Shown: piece by piece, positions 5,792 through 13,266 of the stretch | Numbering within the stretch: the stretch's first letter is position 1 | How the letters are laid out: each line of letters begins with the position of its first letter | Assembly: GCA_045580105.1 (NCBI GenBank) | Contig: JAZNNH010000052.1 | Location: forward strand, 1-13,266 | DNA from: RGIG5579 sp045580105 | GTDB taxonomy: Bacteria; Bacillota; Clostridia; Oscillospirales; SIG627 | Direction: 5' to 3' | DNA: 13,266 bases | Notes under the pieces: model-generated | Databases searched by the model: none | The model's input: the letters and a program-made list of their open reading frames with translations, nothing else | Told to the model about the DNA's origin: nothing | Position numbers and translations under genes: made by a program

Positions 5792-6802
5792 TTACTTTTG
5801 CGACTGATAGAAGCCGACCTTTCTGTATACTTTTTGAATGGTTTTTCTTCCAATATAAGACGCCTTTTGGGTACCCTCTTGCAAAATACCGTCAAGGTAA
5901 GCTTTGTCTTTGGTGAGCCGTTCGAATTCTGCCTGCAAGGGAGCCAGTGCGTCTGCACAGGTTTCACCGACGGCAAGCTTGAATTCTCCGTATCCCTTGC
6001 CTTCGAATTCTTTTTCAATCTCTTTTCCGGTTTTGCCGGTCAAAGAGGAATAAATGTTCACCAGATTATAAATGCCGGGACGGCCGGGATCCTCTGCCAC
6101 CAGTGCCTCGGAATCGGTGACGGCGCGTTTGAATTTGCGGATGATGTCGTCCTTTTTATCCAGCATGAAAATCGAGGCGTTCATATTGGGATCGGATTTT
6201 GACATTTTGCGATCCGGCTCTGCCAAGGACATGATTCTGGCGCTGGATTTCAAAATATACGCTTCCGGCACCACGAAGGTGGGGGAGTAAGTGCCGTTGA
6301 AACGGGCCGCAATGTCGCGCGCCAGTTCGATGTGCTGCTTTTGATCCGAACCCACCGGTACCAGGTCTGCTTGATAGAGAAGAATATCCGCAGCCATCAG
6401 CACAGGATACGTGAACAGTCCTGCGTTGATGTTGTCGGCGTGCTTTTGCGATTTGTCCTTGAACTGGGTCATACGGCTCAGTTCTCCAAACATGGTGTTG
6501 CATCCGAGCACCCAAGAAAGCTGGGTGTGCTCCGGCACGTGGCTCTGAAGGAAGAACGCCGCTTTTTGCGGATCGATTCCGCTGGCAAGATACAAAGCCA
6601 AGGTATCCAAACTCTTCTTTCTCAAAACCGCGGGTTCTTGGCGAACCGTGATGGCGTGAAGATCTGCTACACAGTAAATGCATTCAAATTCATCTTGCAG
6701 ACCCGCCCAGTTTTTCAGCGCGCCCAAATAGTTTCCCAGAGTCAGATTGCCCGAGGGCTGCACGGCGGAAAAAATTCTTTTTTTAGCACTTTGTTGCTCC
6801 AT
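5792..6802 (-). CDS. trpS: Tryptophanyl-tRNA synthetase
   Basis: A complete 336-aa class I aminoacyl-tRNA synthetase that charges tRNA-Trp in the cytosol. The HIGH-equivalent is PSGNLTLGNYLGAL (16-29), with the tryptophan-specific GSDQKQHIELARD at 151-163 and KMSKS at 199-203. Length is normal for bacterial TrpRS (about 330-340). The ATG at 6802-6800 follows GGAAAGGAA (6817-6809). The transcript leader from the predicted promoter is only about 35 nt, so there is no room for a T-box. Expression is therefore probably not controlled by tRNA-Trp sensing here. A cell-envelope transferase gene follows 3 nt downstream in the same unit. Confidence 0.97.
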   Translation of the reverse strand: MEQQSAKKRIFSAVQPSGNLTLGNYLGALKNWAGLQDEFECIYCVADLHAITVRQEPAVLRKKSLDTLALYLASGIDPQKAAFFLQSHVPEHTQLSWVLGCNTMFGELSRMTQFKDKSQKHADNINAGLFTYPVLMAADILLYQADLVPVGSDQKQHIELARDIAARFNGTYSPTFVVPEAYILKSSARIMSLAEPDRKMSKSDPNMNASIFMLDKKDDIIRKFKRAVTDSEALVAEDPGRPGIYNLVNIYSSLTGKTGKEIEKEFEGKGYGEFKLAVGETCADALAPLQAEFERLTKDKAYLDGILQEGTQKASYIGRKTIQKVYRKVGFYQSQK

Positions 6803-6846
6803 AGCAAATTCCTTTCCGGAAGGTAGATTTTGATCAAATTCAACTT

Positions 6847-6875
6847 ATCATATCATATTCCCGCCCGGATTTCAA
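6847..6875 (-). promoter_or_regulatory. Sigma-A-type extended -10 promoter of trpS
   Basis: On the minus strand TTGAAA (6875-6870), a 17-bp spacer and TATGAT (6852-6847), with TG one base before the -10. A second overlapping TATGAT occurs at 6857-6852. Confidence 0.75.
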
Positions 6876-7101
6876 GAGCGCAGGAAAAATTAAGAAAGCG
6901 GGGCGGCGCCCTTGGGTGGAATGAATGGAGTGTGTTCGGAATAAATTGAACCGAACCCCTTTTTTGAAACCAAGCGTTGTTGGGATCGGCTTGTTTGTAA
7001 AAACCCCTTTCTTCTTTCAAATTCAGCGCGAAGAGGCGAGAAATGGTCAAAACCTTGCCTCATTGCACAAGTTTTTCAAAAAATATTATGCACAGTGTCT
7101 G
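6876..7101. other. Intergenic region between the divergent trpS and DUF21 operons; two weak hairpins
   Basis: The gap between genes runs 6803-7172. Its ends hold the two divergent promoters; this middle part has no convincing gene. One hairpin is GTTCGG (6934-6939) with CCGAAC (6951-6956), 11-nt loop, followed by CCC and six T, which is terminator-like on +. Another is GAGGC (7033-7037) with GCCTC (7057-7061). A 65-codon + frame from 6925 lacks a ribosome binding site and resembles nothing known. Confidence 0.4.
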
Positions 7102-7130
7102 TTGATTTTTGAAGAAACTTGAGGTATAAT
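7102..7130 (+). promoter_or_regulatory. Sigma-A-type promoter of the paired DUF21/CBS operon
   Basis: TTGATT (7102-7107), a 17-bp spacer and a perfect TATAAT (7125-7130), placed 43 bp before the first start codon. Confidence 0.85.
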
Positions 7131-7172
7131 GTTATGGACTGCATATTTTAAATCAAAGGAGTTGGTTTTTTC

Positions 7173-8201
7173 TTGGACAGTAGTAGTATAGGACATATTA
7201 TCATCATTCTCATTTCGCTTTTGCTCTCAATGTATTTTGCCAGCAGCGAAACCGCATTTGCTTCCGTTTCTCGGGTGCGTCTTCGCACCATGGTGGAAAA
7301 AGGGGACAAAAAAGCAAAAACAGCCCTTTGGGTCTGTGACCGCTTTGATAAGACTCTTTCGACCATTCTGATCGGAAACAATATTTTCCACGCAGCGTGT
7401 GCATCGGTATCCACCATCTTTGTGATTCGTTCGTTCGGTGCCGAATACACCGGAATCGGAACCATCGTCACCACGCTTGTGGTGTATCTGTTCGCGGAAA
7501 TGATTCCCAAAAGCTTGGCAAAAACGCACTGCGAGACCTTGGCTCGGGCATTTGCCCCCAGTATGCGCTTTCTTGTGCGCGTGTTGACTCCCATCTCCGC
7601 TATTTTTTCCGGCATTTCCGCTTTGCTGTCACGCTTCTTTTCCGCAGACGAACAGAAGACCGTGACCGAAGAGGAACTGATCAGCATCATCGAAACCATT
7701 GAGGATGAAGGCGTGCTCGATCCGGAAAAGCAAGCACTGGTGAATTCTGCCATGGAATTCAGAGAAAAAGTGGCAGAAGACATTATGGTTCCGATGGATG
7801 ACGTCGTTTCGATTCCGATCTCCATTTCGAAAAAGGAATTGGTGGAATTGGTGAAAAATCTGCCGTATTCCCGTATTCCCGTTTACGAGAGGGAGAAAAA
7901 GAACGTGGTGGGAATTTTGCCTGTCAGCGTATTCTTAGGACTTCACGCTTCCGGAAAACCGGTGGTGCTGCGCAAAATTTTGTTAAAGCCCTATGTGTTT
8001 GACCGCAAAACCGAAATTGTAAACCTTCTTCAGAGAATGCGCTTAAATAAGCTCCATATGGTCTTTTTGACGGATGAAAACCGTCAAAAAGTCGGTTTGA
8101 TCACCATGGAAGACCTGCTGGAAGAGCTGGTTGGCGACATTCAGGATGAAAGCGACGAAGGCGAAGGCCTGCAGTTGATGGAAGGAGGTGTGGCAAGATG
8201 A
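7173..8201 (+). CDS. HlyC/CorC-family transporter subunit, short form (DUF21 - CBS pair, no CorC_HlyC domain)
   Basis: A 342-aa membrane protein. The DUF21 domain covers about residues 8-155 with three or four helices. It carries the family's SSETAF (24-29), LIGNN (66-70) and AEMIPKSLAK (108-117) motifs. The CBS pair covers about 204-322, with SRIPVYE in CBS1 and TMEDLLEELVGDI in CBS2. The protein stops about 20 residues after CBS2 and so lacks the C-terminal CorC_HlyC domain found in its neighbour. The start is TTG 7173, 11 nt after AAAGGAG (7155-7161). It overlaps the next gene by 4 bp (ATGA), indicating co-translation and suggesting that the two paralogues may form a heteromer. The role is presumed divalent-cation, probably Mg2+, export or homeostasis; the ion is not shown by the sequence. 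Confidence 0.9.
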   Translation: MDSSSIGHIIIILISLLLSMYFASSETAFASVSRVRLRTMVEKGDKKAKTALWVCDRFDKTLSTILIGNNIFHAACASVSTIFVIRSFGAEYTGIGTIVTTLVVYLFAEMIPKSLAKTHCETLARAFAPSMRFLVRVLTPISAIFSGISALLSRFFSADEQKTVTEEELISIIETIEDEGVLDPEKQALVNSAMEFREKVAEDIMVPMDDVVSIPISISKKELVELVKNLPYSRIPVYEREKKNVVGILPVSVFLGLHASGKPVVLRKILLKPYVFDRKTEIVNLLQRMRLNKLHMVFLTDENRQKVGLITMEDLLEELVGDIQDESDEGEGLQLMEGGVAR

Positions 8202-9490
8202 GTATATTACCGTATTTGGGTATCGTTGGATGCTTGATCGGATCCGCCTTTTTCTCGGGCACGGAAATTGCCTATACTTCGCTGAGTAAAATCAAGATCA
8301 AAAAAGAGAGTGAAAATCCCTCCTCTCCGATTTGGAAACTGATCTCTTACATCTATAATCACTTTGATTTTGCTCTTTCCACCGTTTTGGTAGGAAACAA
8401 TCTGGTGAACATTGCCGCCACGTCCATTGCCACGGTATTGGCAGTGAACTTGGCAGCCAAATCCGGTCTTCCGGATAGTGTTGCCTCTTCCATTGTTACG
8501 GTTTTGATGACCGTTGTGATTCTCATTGTCGGAGAAATCACGCCGAAAATGATCGCGCGTCGTTGTCACGACGGCTTTGCGAAAATGACGGCCTATCCGC
8601 TCGCCGTTCTTTTGGTTGCCTTTTTCCCCGTAGTTTGGTTGACCTCTGTGATTGTCAAACTGGTTTCCTCCCTCTTCAAAAAGAAGGATGAAAAGCAGGT
8701 TACCGTGACGGAAGAAGAATTGGAAAATCTCTTGGACACCGCCGAAGAAGAAGGCGTCATGGAAGAGAGCGAAACCGATCTGATTCAATCCGCGCTGGAA
8801 TTTACCGATATGCACGCCGCCGACATTCTCACCCCTCGTATTGACGTGGTGGGATTTGAGATCGGTGATAGCGTGGAAAAAATCCTTTCCGTCATCAACG
8901 AAACTCAGTTCTCCCGTTTTCCCGTCTATGAAGGAACGGTGGATCACGTGGTGGGAATTCTCTATGCCAAGCATCTTTTGAGAGAATTGGTGGACAATCC
9001 CGACGTCGATTGGAAAGAACTTTTGTTAACCCCCGTCTTCATCCCGAAGACGATGCGTTTGAATGAAATCATGAACGAATTCCGTCGCTATCAGACTCAT
9101 ATGGCAGTGGTTGCCGATGAGTACGGCGGAATCATGGGTATCGTTACCATGGAAGACGTTCTGGAGTTCCTCGTAGGCGAGATCTGGGACGAAAACGATG
9201 ACATTGTCAACGAATGGCAGGAGCTGGATAAAGACCGTTTCGAGTGCGCCGGAGAAATGAATCTGACGGAATTCTTCGACAATCTGGAAATGGATGACGA
9301 TGAACTGGAAACCGATTGTGCCACCGTAGGGGGCTGGGCAACGGAAAACATCGGCGCAATGCCCGTTCTCTTCGATTCGTTTGATTACAAAAACATCACC
9401 GTTTTGGTCAAGCACGTGGACGATCACAATCGCATCACCCGACTTCTTGTTTTAAAGCATCACTTTGAAGCGGAAGACGAGAAAGAATAA
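8198..9490 (+). CDS. HlyC/CorC-family transporter (DUF21 - CBS pair - CorC_HlyC)
   Basis: A 430-aa paralogue of the preceding gene with the complete domain set. DUF21 covers about residues 1-160, with FFSGTEIAYTSLS (18-30), LVGNNLVNIAATS (64-76) and VGEITPK (111-117). The CBS pair covers about 208-328, with SRFPVYEG in CBS1 and HMAVVADEYGGIMGIVTMED (301-320) in CBS2. The CorC_HlyC domain covers about 345-420 and contains TVGGW. The ATG overlaps the upstream stop by 4 bp, and GGAGG just before it is the ribosome binding site. A terminator follows directly, so this is a two-gene operon. The GTE at 21-23 replaces the GSE/SSE often seen at the presumed ion site. A Mg2+ efflux role is inferred from family members; other divalent ions are possible. 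Confidence 0.92.
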   Translation: MSILPYLGIVGCLIGSAFFSGTEIAYTSLSKIKIKKESENPSSPIWKLISYIYNHFDFALSTVLVGNNLVNIAATSIATVLAVNLAAKSGLPDSVASSIVTVLMTVVILIVGEITPKMIARRCHDGFAKMTAYPLAVLLVAFFPVVWLTSVIVKLVSSLFKKKDEKQVTVTEEELENLLDTAEEEGVMEESETDLIQSALEFTDMHAADILTPRIDVVGFEIGDSVEKILSVINETQFSRFPVYEGTVDHVVGILYAKHLLRELVDNPDVDWKELLLTPVFIPKTMRLNEIMNEFRRYQTHMAVVADEYGGIMGIVTMEDVLEFLVGEIWDENDDIVNEWQELDKDRFECAGEMNLTEFFDNLEMDDDELETDCATVGGWATENIGAMPVLFDSFDYKNITVLVKHVDDHNRITRLLVLKHHFEAEDEKE

Positions 9491-9494
9491 GAAG

Positions 9495-9526
9495 AAAAAG
9501 TCGCAAGTTCTCTTGCGACTTTTTTT
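9495..9526 (+). terminator. Intrinsic terminator of the paired DUF21/CBS operon
   Basis: GTCGCAAG (9500-9507) pairs with CTTGCGAC (9512-9519) around a TTCT loop. The stem is extended by A-T pairs and followed by seven T, then more T after one G. Confidence 0.93.
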
Positions 9527-9626
9527 GTTTTTTTACTGTCAGAAAACAGATAAAATGCAAAAATAAGAGCGATTTGGAAACCGGATCCCCGAAAAACAAA
9601 AATTTCATTGTCGTAATTTGTTGAGG

Positions 9627-9655
9627 TTGACATAAAACCGGCTGTTTTGTGTAAT
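9627..9655 (+). promoter_or_regulatory. Sigma-A-type promoter of the LtaS-like gene
   Basis: A perfect TTGACA (9627-9632), a 17-bp spacer and TGTAAT (9650-9655, one mismatch to TATAAT), 36 bp before the start codon. Confidence 0.7.
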
Positions 9656-9691
9656 GTATCATAACAAGAGAGAAAAAAAGGGGCAACTTTG

Positions 9692-11791
9692 ATGCAGTCG
9701 AAAACCTTAGAAAAGCAAACCTTTAAACTGGTTAAAACGTCAAAACACACCGACCCTAAGCCAAACAAGAAACGCTTACATTCTGTTTGGTTTCTTGCGG
9801 TGTTGCCTGCTGTTATTCTTTATTATGAATGTGTCTTTCGTCTTACTACAACAGGCGGTCTGTTCAATCGGGGAACGCTCAGCATGGTTCTTTTTTCGAT
9901 TGCTTACGGGCTTGTTTGCTATCTTCCGGTGTCTTTTTTGAAAAAAAGTCGGGCGGTTCACGCCGTGATGCTTTCTTTGATCGGTTTGATCGCATTTTTG
10001 TATTTGGTGCAGAATTTTGTCTACCGCCAGTTTAAAATCTTTTATGATCTGAACACGATCATTTACGGAAGCTCGGACGCCGTCGGGGAATATACCGCGG
10101 ATATGTTCCGTTTGGTCTTTTGCCCTGCCGGGCTATTTAGAATCTTGTTATTTGCGATCCCGCTGATTTTGTATGCCGTTTTCGGAACACGCTATTTTTC
10201 TGCGGTTTCGGCAAATCTTGTGCGGCGTGTTTTTGCGGTAGCTACGAGCGTTTTCTGCTATGGCTTGAGCTTGGTTTTAATTTATACCAACGCGCTCACC
10301 TTGTCTTCCTATAAAACCGAATATAATTATCAGTCCGCTGTGCAGCATTTCGGGCTCATTACCGGTATGGGGCTTGACGTAAAATATATGGTGTTCGGCG
10401 GTGCAAACCAAGATTTTGATTTGCAGAATCAGGCCGACTTGCCACCACTTCCGGATTCCGACCAATCGAACGACTCCCAAGCGCCGACGCAAACCTCGCA
10501 GGACGAAACCTCGGCTGAGCCGGTCGAATACGGCATCAATCAAATGGAATTGAATCTGACCGGCGGGGATAAAGAGATTGCCCAGCTTCATTCTTACGTG
10601 AGTTCCTTGACCGCTTCAAAAAAGAACCGCTACACCGGTCTTTTTCAAGGCAAAAATTTGATTTTCATTACCGCAGAAGCATTCACAAAGGAAGTCATCG
10701 ACCCCGAACTGACCCCCACGCTTTACCGTCTTGCGACCAAGGGAATTCAGTTCTTGGATTACTATCAGCCCGCCAGCGCAGGCACCACGGGCGGAGAATA
10801 TCAAAACGTGTTCGGAATGATGCCGACGGAAGGCGGGGTGTCGTTCAAAAACACGGCAAACCATTACAATTATATGACCATCGGCAGTCAACTGAATCGT
10901 TTGGGCTACTACGGAAAAGCGTTCCACAACAATTCCTATACCTATTATTCGCGCAACCAAACCCATACGAATTTGGGATATTCCGATGGCTTTATGGGCA
11001 TGGGCAACGGCATGGAGCAATACGTCAAAAACGCGTGGCCTCAGAGCGATTTGGAGATGTTTCAGGGAACCTTGCCCGCGCTGATCGAAAAACAGCCGTT
11101 TAACAGCTATTATATGACCGTCAGCGGTCACAGCGGCTATTCCAAATCGGGTAACAGTATGACCGCGCGCAACTGGGAGAGCGTGGCGCACCTGCCGAAA
11201 TCCGATGCGGTCAAAGGGTATCTTGCCGCCAATTTGGAACTGGAAAAAGCCATGGCGTACGTGGTTTCCGAACTGGAGCAAAAAGGCATAGCCGACAACA
11301 CGGTTATTTGCATTACCACCGATCATTTTCCGTACGGCTTGGATGCCGACGCCAAATTGGGAAATATGCCGTATTTATCTGAGCTTTACGGGTATGAAGT
11401 GGAAGATTATTTCCAGCGTGACCATTCTGCTTGCATCCTTTGGTGCGGCGCTCTGGAAAAGGAAGAGCCGATCGTGGTGAAACAGCCGAGCTTCAGTTTG
11501 GATCTTTTGCCCACCCTCTCCAATCTCTTCGGTACGGAGTTTGATTCGCGGCTGTTTCCCGGCAGAGACGTCTTTTCCGATGCGCAGGCGCTGGTCTTTA
11601 ACACCAATTATGACTGGAAAACGGCGTACGGAACCTACTATGCCTCCAAAAATCTGTTCGTGCCGACAGACGAAAATACAGCGCTTCCCGACGGCTACGT
11701 GGAAGCGATCAAATCCGTTGTGCGCAACAAAATGCTCTATTGCCGTTTGGCGCTTTCAAAGGATTATTTCCGCTGTCTGTTTGCCAATTAG
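9692..11791 (+). CDS. LtaS-like membrane phosphoglycerol transferase (sulfatase fold)
   Basis: A 699-aa protein of the lipoteichoic acid synthase/alkaline phosphatase superfamily. An N-terminal membrane domain with about five helices (roughly residues 30-205) is followed by a low-complexity acidic/Thr/Gln linker (about 248-280). The large extracellular catalytic domain comes next. Residues matching the LtaS metal site are visible: Glu329 in ITAEAF, the likely catalytic Thr366 in AGTTGGEY, a His in TVSGHSGYS (about 480), and Asp544-His545 in TTDHFPYG. LtaS enzymes take glycerol-phosphate from phosphatidylglycerol to build lipoteichoic acid on the outer face of the membrane. Start: ATG 9692 after AAGGGG, 7-8 nt upstream; an in-frame TTG immediately precedes it. 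It is monocistronic, with its own promoter and terminator. It could equally be a primase-type or other phosphoglycerol/phosphoethanolamine transferase of this fold. Confidence 0.9.
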   Translation: MQSKTLEKQTFKLVKTSKHTDPKPNKKRLHSVWFLAVLPAVILYYECVFRLTTTGGLFNRGTLSMVLFSIAYGLVCYLPVSFLKKSRAVHAVMLSLIGLIAFLYLVQNFVYRQFKIFYDLNTIIYGSSDAVGEYTADMFRLVFCPAGLFRILLFAIPLILYAVFGTRYFSAVSANLVRRVFAVATSVFCYGLSLVLIYTNALTLSSYKTEYNYQSAVQHFGLITGMGLDVKYMVFGGANQDFDLQNQADLPPLPDSDQSNDSQAPTQTSQDETSAEPVEYGINQMELNLTGGDKEIAQLHSYVSSLTASKKNRYTGLFQGKNLIFITAEAFTKEVIDPELTPTLYRLATKGIQFLDYYQPASAGTTGGEYQNVFGMMPTEGGVSFKNTANHYNYMTIGSQLNRLGYYGKAFHNNSYTYYSRNQTHTNLGYSDGFMGMGNGMEQYVKNAWPQSDLEMFQGTLPALIEKQPFNSYYMTVSGHSGYSKSGNSMTARNWESVAHLPKSDAVKGYLAANLELEKAMAYVVSELEQKGIADNTVICITTDHFPYGLDADAKLGNMPYLSELYGYEVEDYFQRDHSACILWCGALEKEEPIVVKQPSFSLDLLPTLSNLFGTEFDSRLFPGRDVFSDAQALVFNTNYDWKTAYGTYYASKNLFVPTDENTALPDGYVEAIKSVVRNKMLYCRLALSKDYFRCLFAN

Positions 11792-11797
11792 AAAGAG

Positions 11798-11826
11798 AAA
11801 AGGATGACGGTCGTCATCCTTTTTTT
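11798..11826 (+). terminator. Intrinsic terminator of the LtaS-like gene
   Basis: AGGATGAC (11801-11808) pairs with GTCATCCT (11813-11820) around a GGTC loop, extended by flanking A-T pairs, with a following T-run. Confidence 0.92.
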
Positions 11827-11850
11827 GTGCGAACGCTTCGAAAATTTGCG

Positions 11851-11879
11851 TTGACTTCTGCTTTGGGTGGGTGTATAAT
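11851..11879 (+). promoter_or_regulatory. Sigma-A-type promoter of the SulP permease gene
   Basis: TTGACT (11851-11856), a 17-bp spacer and a perfect TATAAT (11874-11879), about 60 bp before the start codon. Confidence 0.88.
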
Positions 11880-11939
11880 AACCGGCGGTAAAAACGATTT
11901 CAAATTGTACTTTTGATTTTTTGGAAAAGAGGGTTTGTT

Positions 11940-13220
11940 TTGAAAGAATTCTATTTGATGCCGAAGCTCGTTTCCTCCTTGAAAGGATACAGTAAAACAC
12001 AGCTCGTGCAGGATATCATCGCCGGTATCATCGTTGCCATCATCGCGTTGCCGTTGTCGATCGCGCTGGCACTGGCGAGCGGGGTAGAGCCCGCGTGCGG
12101 TGTGTATACCGCCATTGCTGCCGGCTTTGTCGTGTCCCTTTTGGGCGGTAGCACCGTTCAGATCGCAGGACCGACCGCCGCCTTTGCCACCATTGTGGCA
12201 GGTGTCGTTGCCGCGCAGGGAATGGAGGGCTTGATCCTTGCCACCCTTATGGCAGGTGCGATTCTTGTTTTGATGGGTGTTTGTAAACTCGGCGGCCTGA
12301 TCCGCTTTATCCCCGCCGCTGTCACCGTTGGTTTTACAACCGGTATTGCAGGAACCATTTTCTTAGGTCAGATCAAGGACTTCTTCGGTCTGGTTTATTT
12401 AGATGGAGTAAGACCCGTGGAAACACTGGAAAAGGTGGAAGCCAATTTCGCTTCGTTTTCCACGCTTTCCTGGCAGGCACTTTTGATCGGCGCGATCTCG
12501 CTTGCCATTTTGATCCTTTATCCCAAGTTCGAAAAGCGCGTTCCGCCTTCTTTGATTGCCGTTGTGGTCGGAGCACTGTTGGTTCGCTTCCTTCCCGTGC
12601 TGGATGAAGGCGTTTTCACCATCGGAGAGCTGTATGGTATTCCGCGCGGACTTCCCAAATTCACCTTGACCTCGATCTCCTTTGACACAGGAAAAATCCT
12701 TTCTTTGATTCCCGATGCGATCACGATTGCCGTTCTTGCTGCCATTGAATCTCTTTTGTCCTGCGTGGTAGCCGACAGTATGGTGTCCTCGAAGCACAAT
12801 CCCAATGCGGAATTGGTTGCGCAGGGTGCGGGAAACGTCCTTTCCGTGATGTTTGGCGGCATCCCCGCCACCGGCGCCATTGCCAGAACCGCCGCCAACG
12901 TGAAGAACGGCGGAAGAACCCCCGTTGCCGGCATGGTTCACGCTCTGGTTTTGCTTTTGGTTCTGGTTTTCCTGATGCCCTTGGCAAAACTGATTCCCAT
13001 GCCCACCATTGCCGCGATTCTATTTATGGTGGCGTATAATATGAGCCACCTGCATGAATTCGTTTCCATGTGCAAGAAGGAAACGTGGCAGAACGTTTTG
13101 GTTCTGGTTCTGACCTTTGTCTTAACAGTGGTCTTCGATCTTGTCGTTGCCATCGCCGTAGGTCTTGGACTGGTCTTTCTCTTCTATCTTTGGGGTAAGA
13201 TCAAACCGAAAAAAGCATAA
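11940..13220 (+). CDS. SulP-family anion permease without STAS domain
   Basis: A 426-aa polytopic membrane protein of the SulP/SLC26 family, which moves sulfate, bicarbonate or dicarboxylates. The N-terminal signature is clear: QDIIAGIIVAIIALPLSIAL at 24-43, then SGVEPACGVYTAIAAGF, and the substrate-region motif GGSTVQIAGPTAAF at 69-82. A run of hydrophobic helices continues to the end, where GLVFLFYLWGKIK closes the last membrane segment. There is no C-terminal STAS domain, so the protein is about 120-150 residues shorter than classical SulP members. I chose TTG 11940 because GAGGG (11929-11933) lies 6 nt upstream. A TTG at 11913 would add nine residues with no ribosome binding site, and ATG 11958 would remove six. 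The substrate cannot be chosen from the sequence; no partner gene lies next to it. Confidence 0.92.
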   Translation: MKEFYLMPKLVSSLKGYSKTQLVQDIIAGIIVAIIALPLSIALALASGVEPACGVYTAIAAGFVVSLLGGSTVQIAGPTAAFATIVAGVVAAQGMEGLILATLMAGAILVLMGVCKLGGLIRFIPAAVTVGFTTGIAGTIFLGQIKDFFGLVYLDGVRPVETLEKVEANFASFSTLSWQALLIGAISLAILILYPKFEKRVPPSLIAVVVGALLVRFLPVLDEGVFTIGELYGIPRGLPKFTLTSISFDTGKILSLIPDAITIAVLAAIESLLSCVVADSMVSSKHNPNAELVAQGAGNVLSVMFGGIPATGAIARTAANVKNGGRTPVAGMVHALVLLLVLVFLMPLAKLIPMPTIAAILFMVAYNMSHLHEFVSMCKKETWQNVLVLVLTFVLTVVFDLVVAIAVGLGLVFLFYLWGKIKPKKA

Positions 13221-13257
13221 AAAAGAAAAGACGCTTTCGCGTCTTTTCTTTTTTGTT
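13221..13257 (+). terminator. Intrinsic terminator of the SulP gene
   Basis: A perfect 14-bp stem (13221-13234 with 13239-13252) whose core GACGC pairs with GCGTC around a TTTC tetraloop, followed by further T. A-runs on the left could let it work on the other strand too. Confidence 0.93.
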
Positions 13258-13266
13258 TTTCATTAG

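Noticed and set aside
6803..6846. T-box or attenuator in front of trpS
   Set aside because: The clear extended -10 promoter at 6847-6875 leaves a leader of only about 35 nt, too short for a T-box, and no terminator hairpin is present there.
6925..7122. 65-codon frame on + in the intergenic gap
   Set aside because: No ribosome binding site or known motif, it contains the terminator-like hairpin, and it runs up to the -10 of the next promoter.
12399..12941. 180-codon frame on - opposite the SulP gene
   Set aside because: Gly/Arg/His-rich product typical of antisense reading of a membrane-protein gene; no initiation signal.

Overview
The window looks like chromosomal DNA of a Gram-positive, Firmicutes-type bacterium, most probably a clostridium. 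The reasons are strong AAGGAGG-type ribosome binding sites, consensus TTGACA/TATAAT promoters with 17-bp spacers, frequent TTG starts, and tight hairpins with U-tracts after almost every gene. The protein families also fit: a PgcA-type phosphohexomutase, a TagO/WecA-type transferase, an LtaS-like sulfatase-fold enzyme and several DUF21/CBS (HlyC/CorC) proteins. I see no mobile element, CRISPR array, rRNA or tRNA gene.

Layout, left to right. (1) The last 50 codons of a membrane protein (+) meet a phosphoglucomutase/phosphomannomutase gene (-) at a shared bidirectional terminator. (2) A divergent pair of near-consensus promoters lies between the mutase and a 443-aa DUF21/CBS transporter gene (+). 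The transporter has a leader of about 205 nt with long-range complementarity and a possible 41-codon ORF. (3) A compact three-gene (+) cluster at 3606-4537 encodes small proteins I cannot assign, the last with a C-terminal membrane hairpin. (4) A (-) unit reads trpS and then a TagO/WecA/MraY-family transferase; it ends at a terminator shared with the small-protein cluster. (5) After a 370-bp gap, a (+) operon holds two overlapping DUF21/CBS genes. (6) An LtaS-like membrane sulfatase-fold gene and (7) a SulP permease gene without a STAS domain follow on (+), each with its own promoter and terminator.

The content is largely housekeeping with a cell-envelope and ion-transport flavour. The mutase makes the hexose-1-phosphate precursor for UDP-glucose. 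The TagO-like enzyme starts undecaprenyl-linked polymers. The LtaS-like enzyme would transfer glycerol-phosphate or a related group on the cell surface. Three DUF21/CBS proteins point to Mg2+ or other divalent-cation handling. These functional links are inferred from family membership.

The least explained parts are the structured leader before the first DUF21 gene, the three small-protein genes, and the pairing of a C-terminally shortened DUF21 protein with a full-length paralogue.
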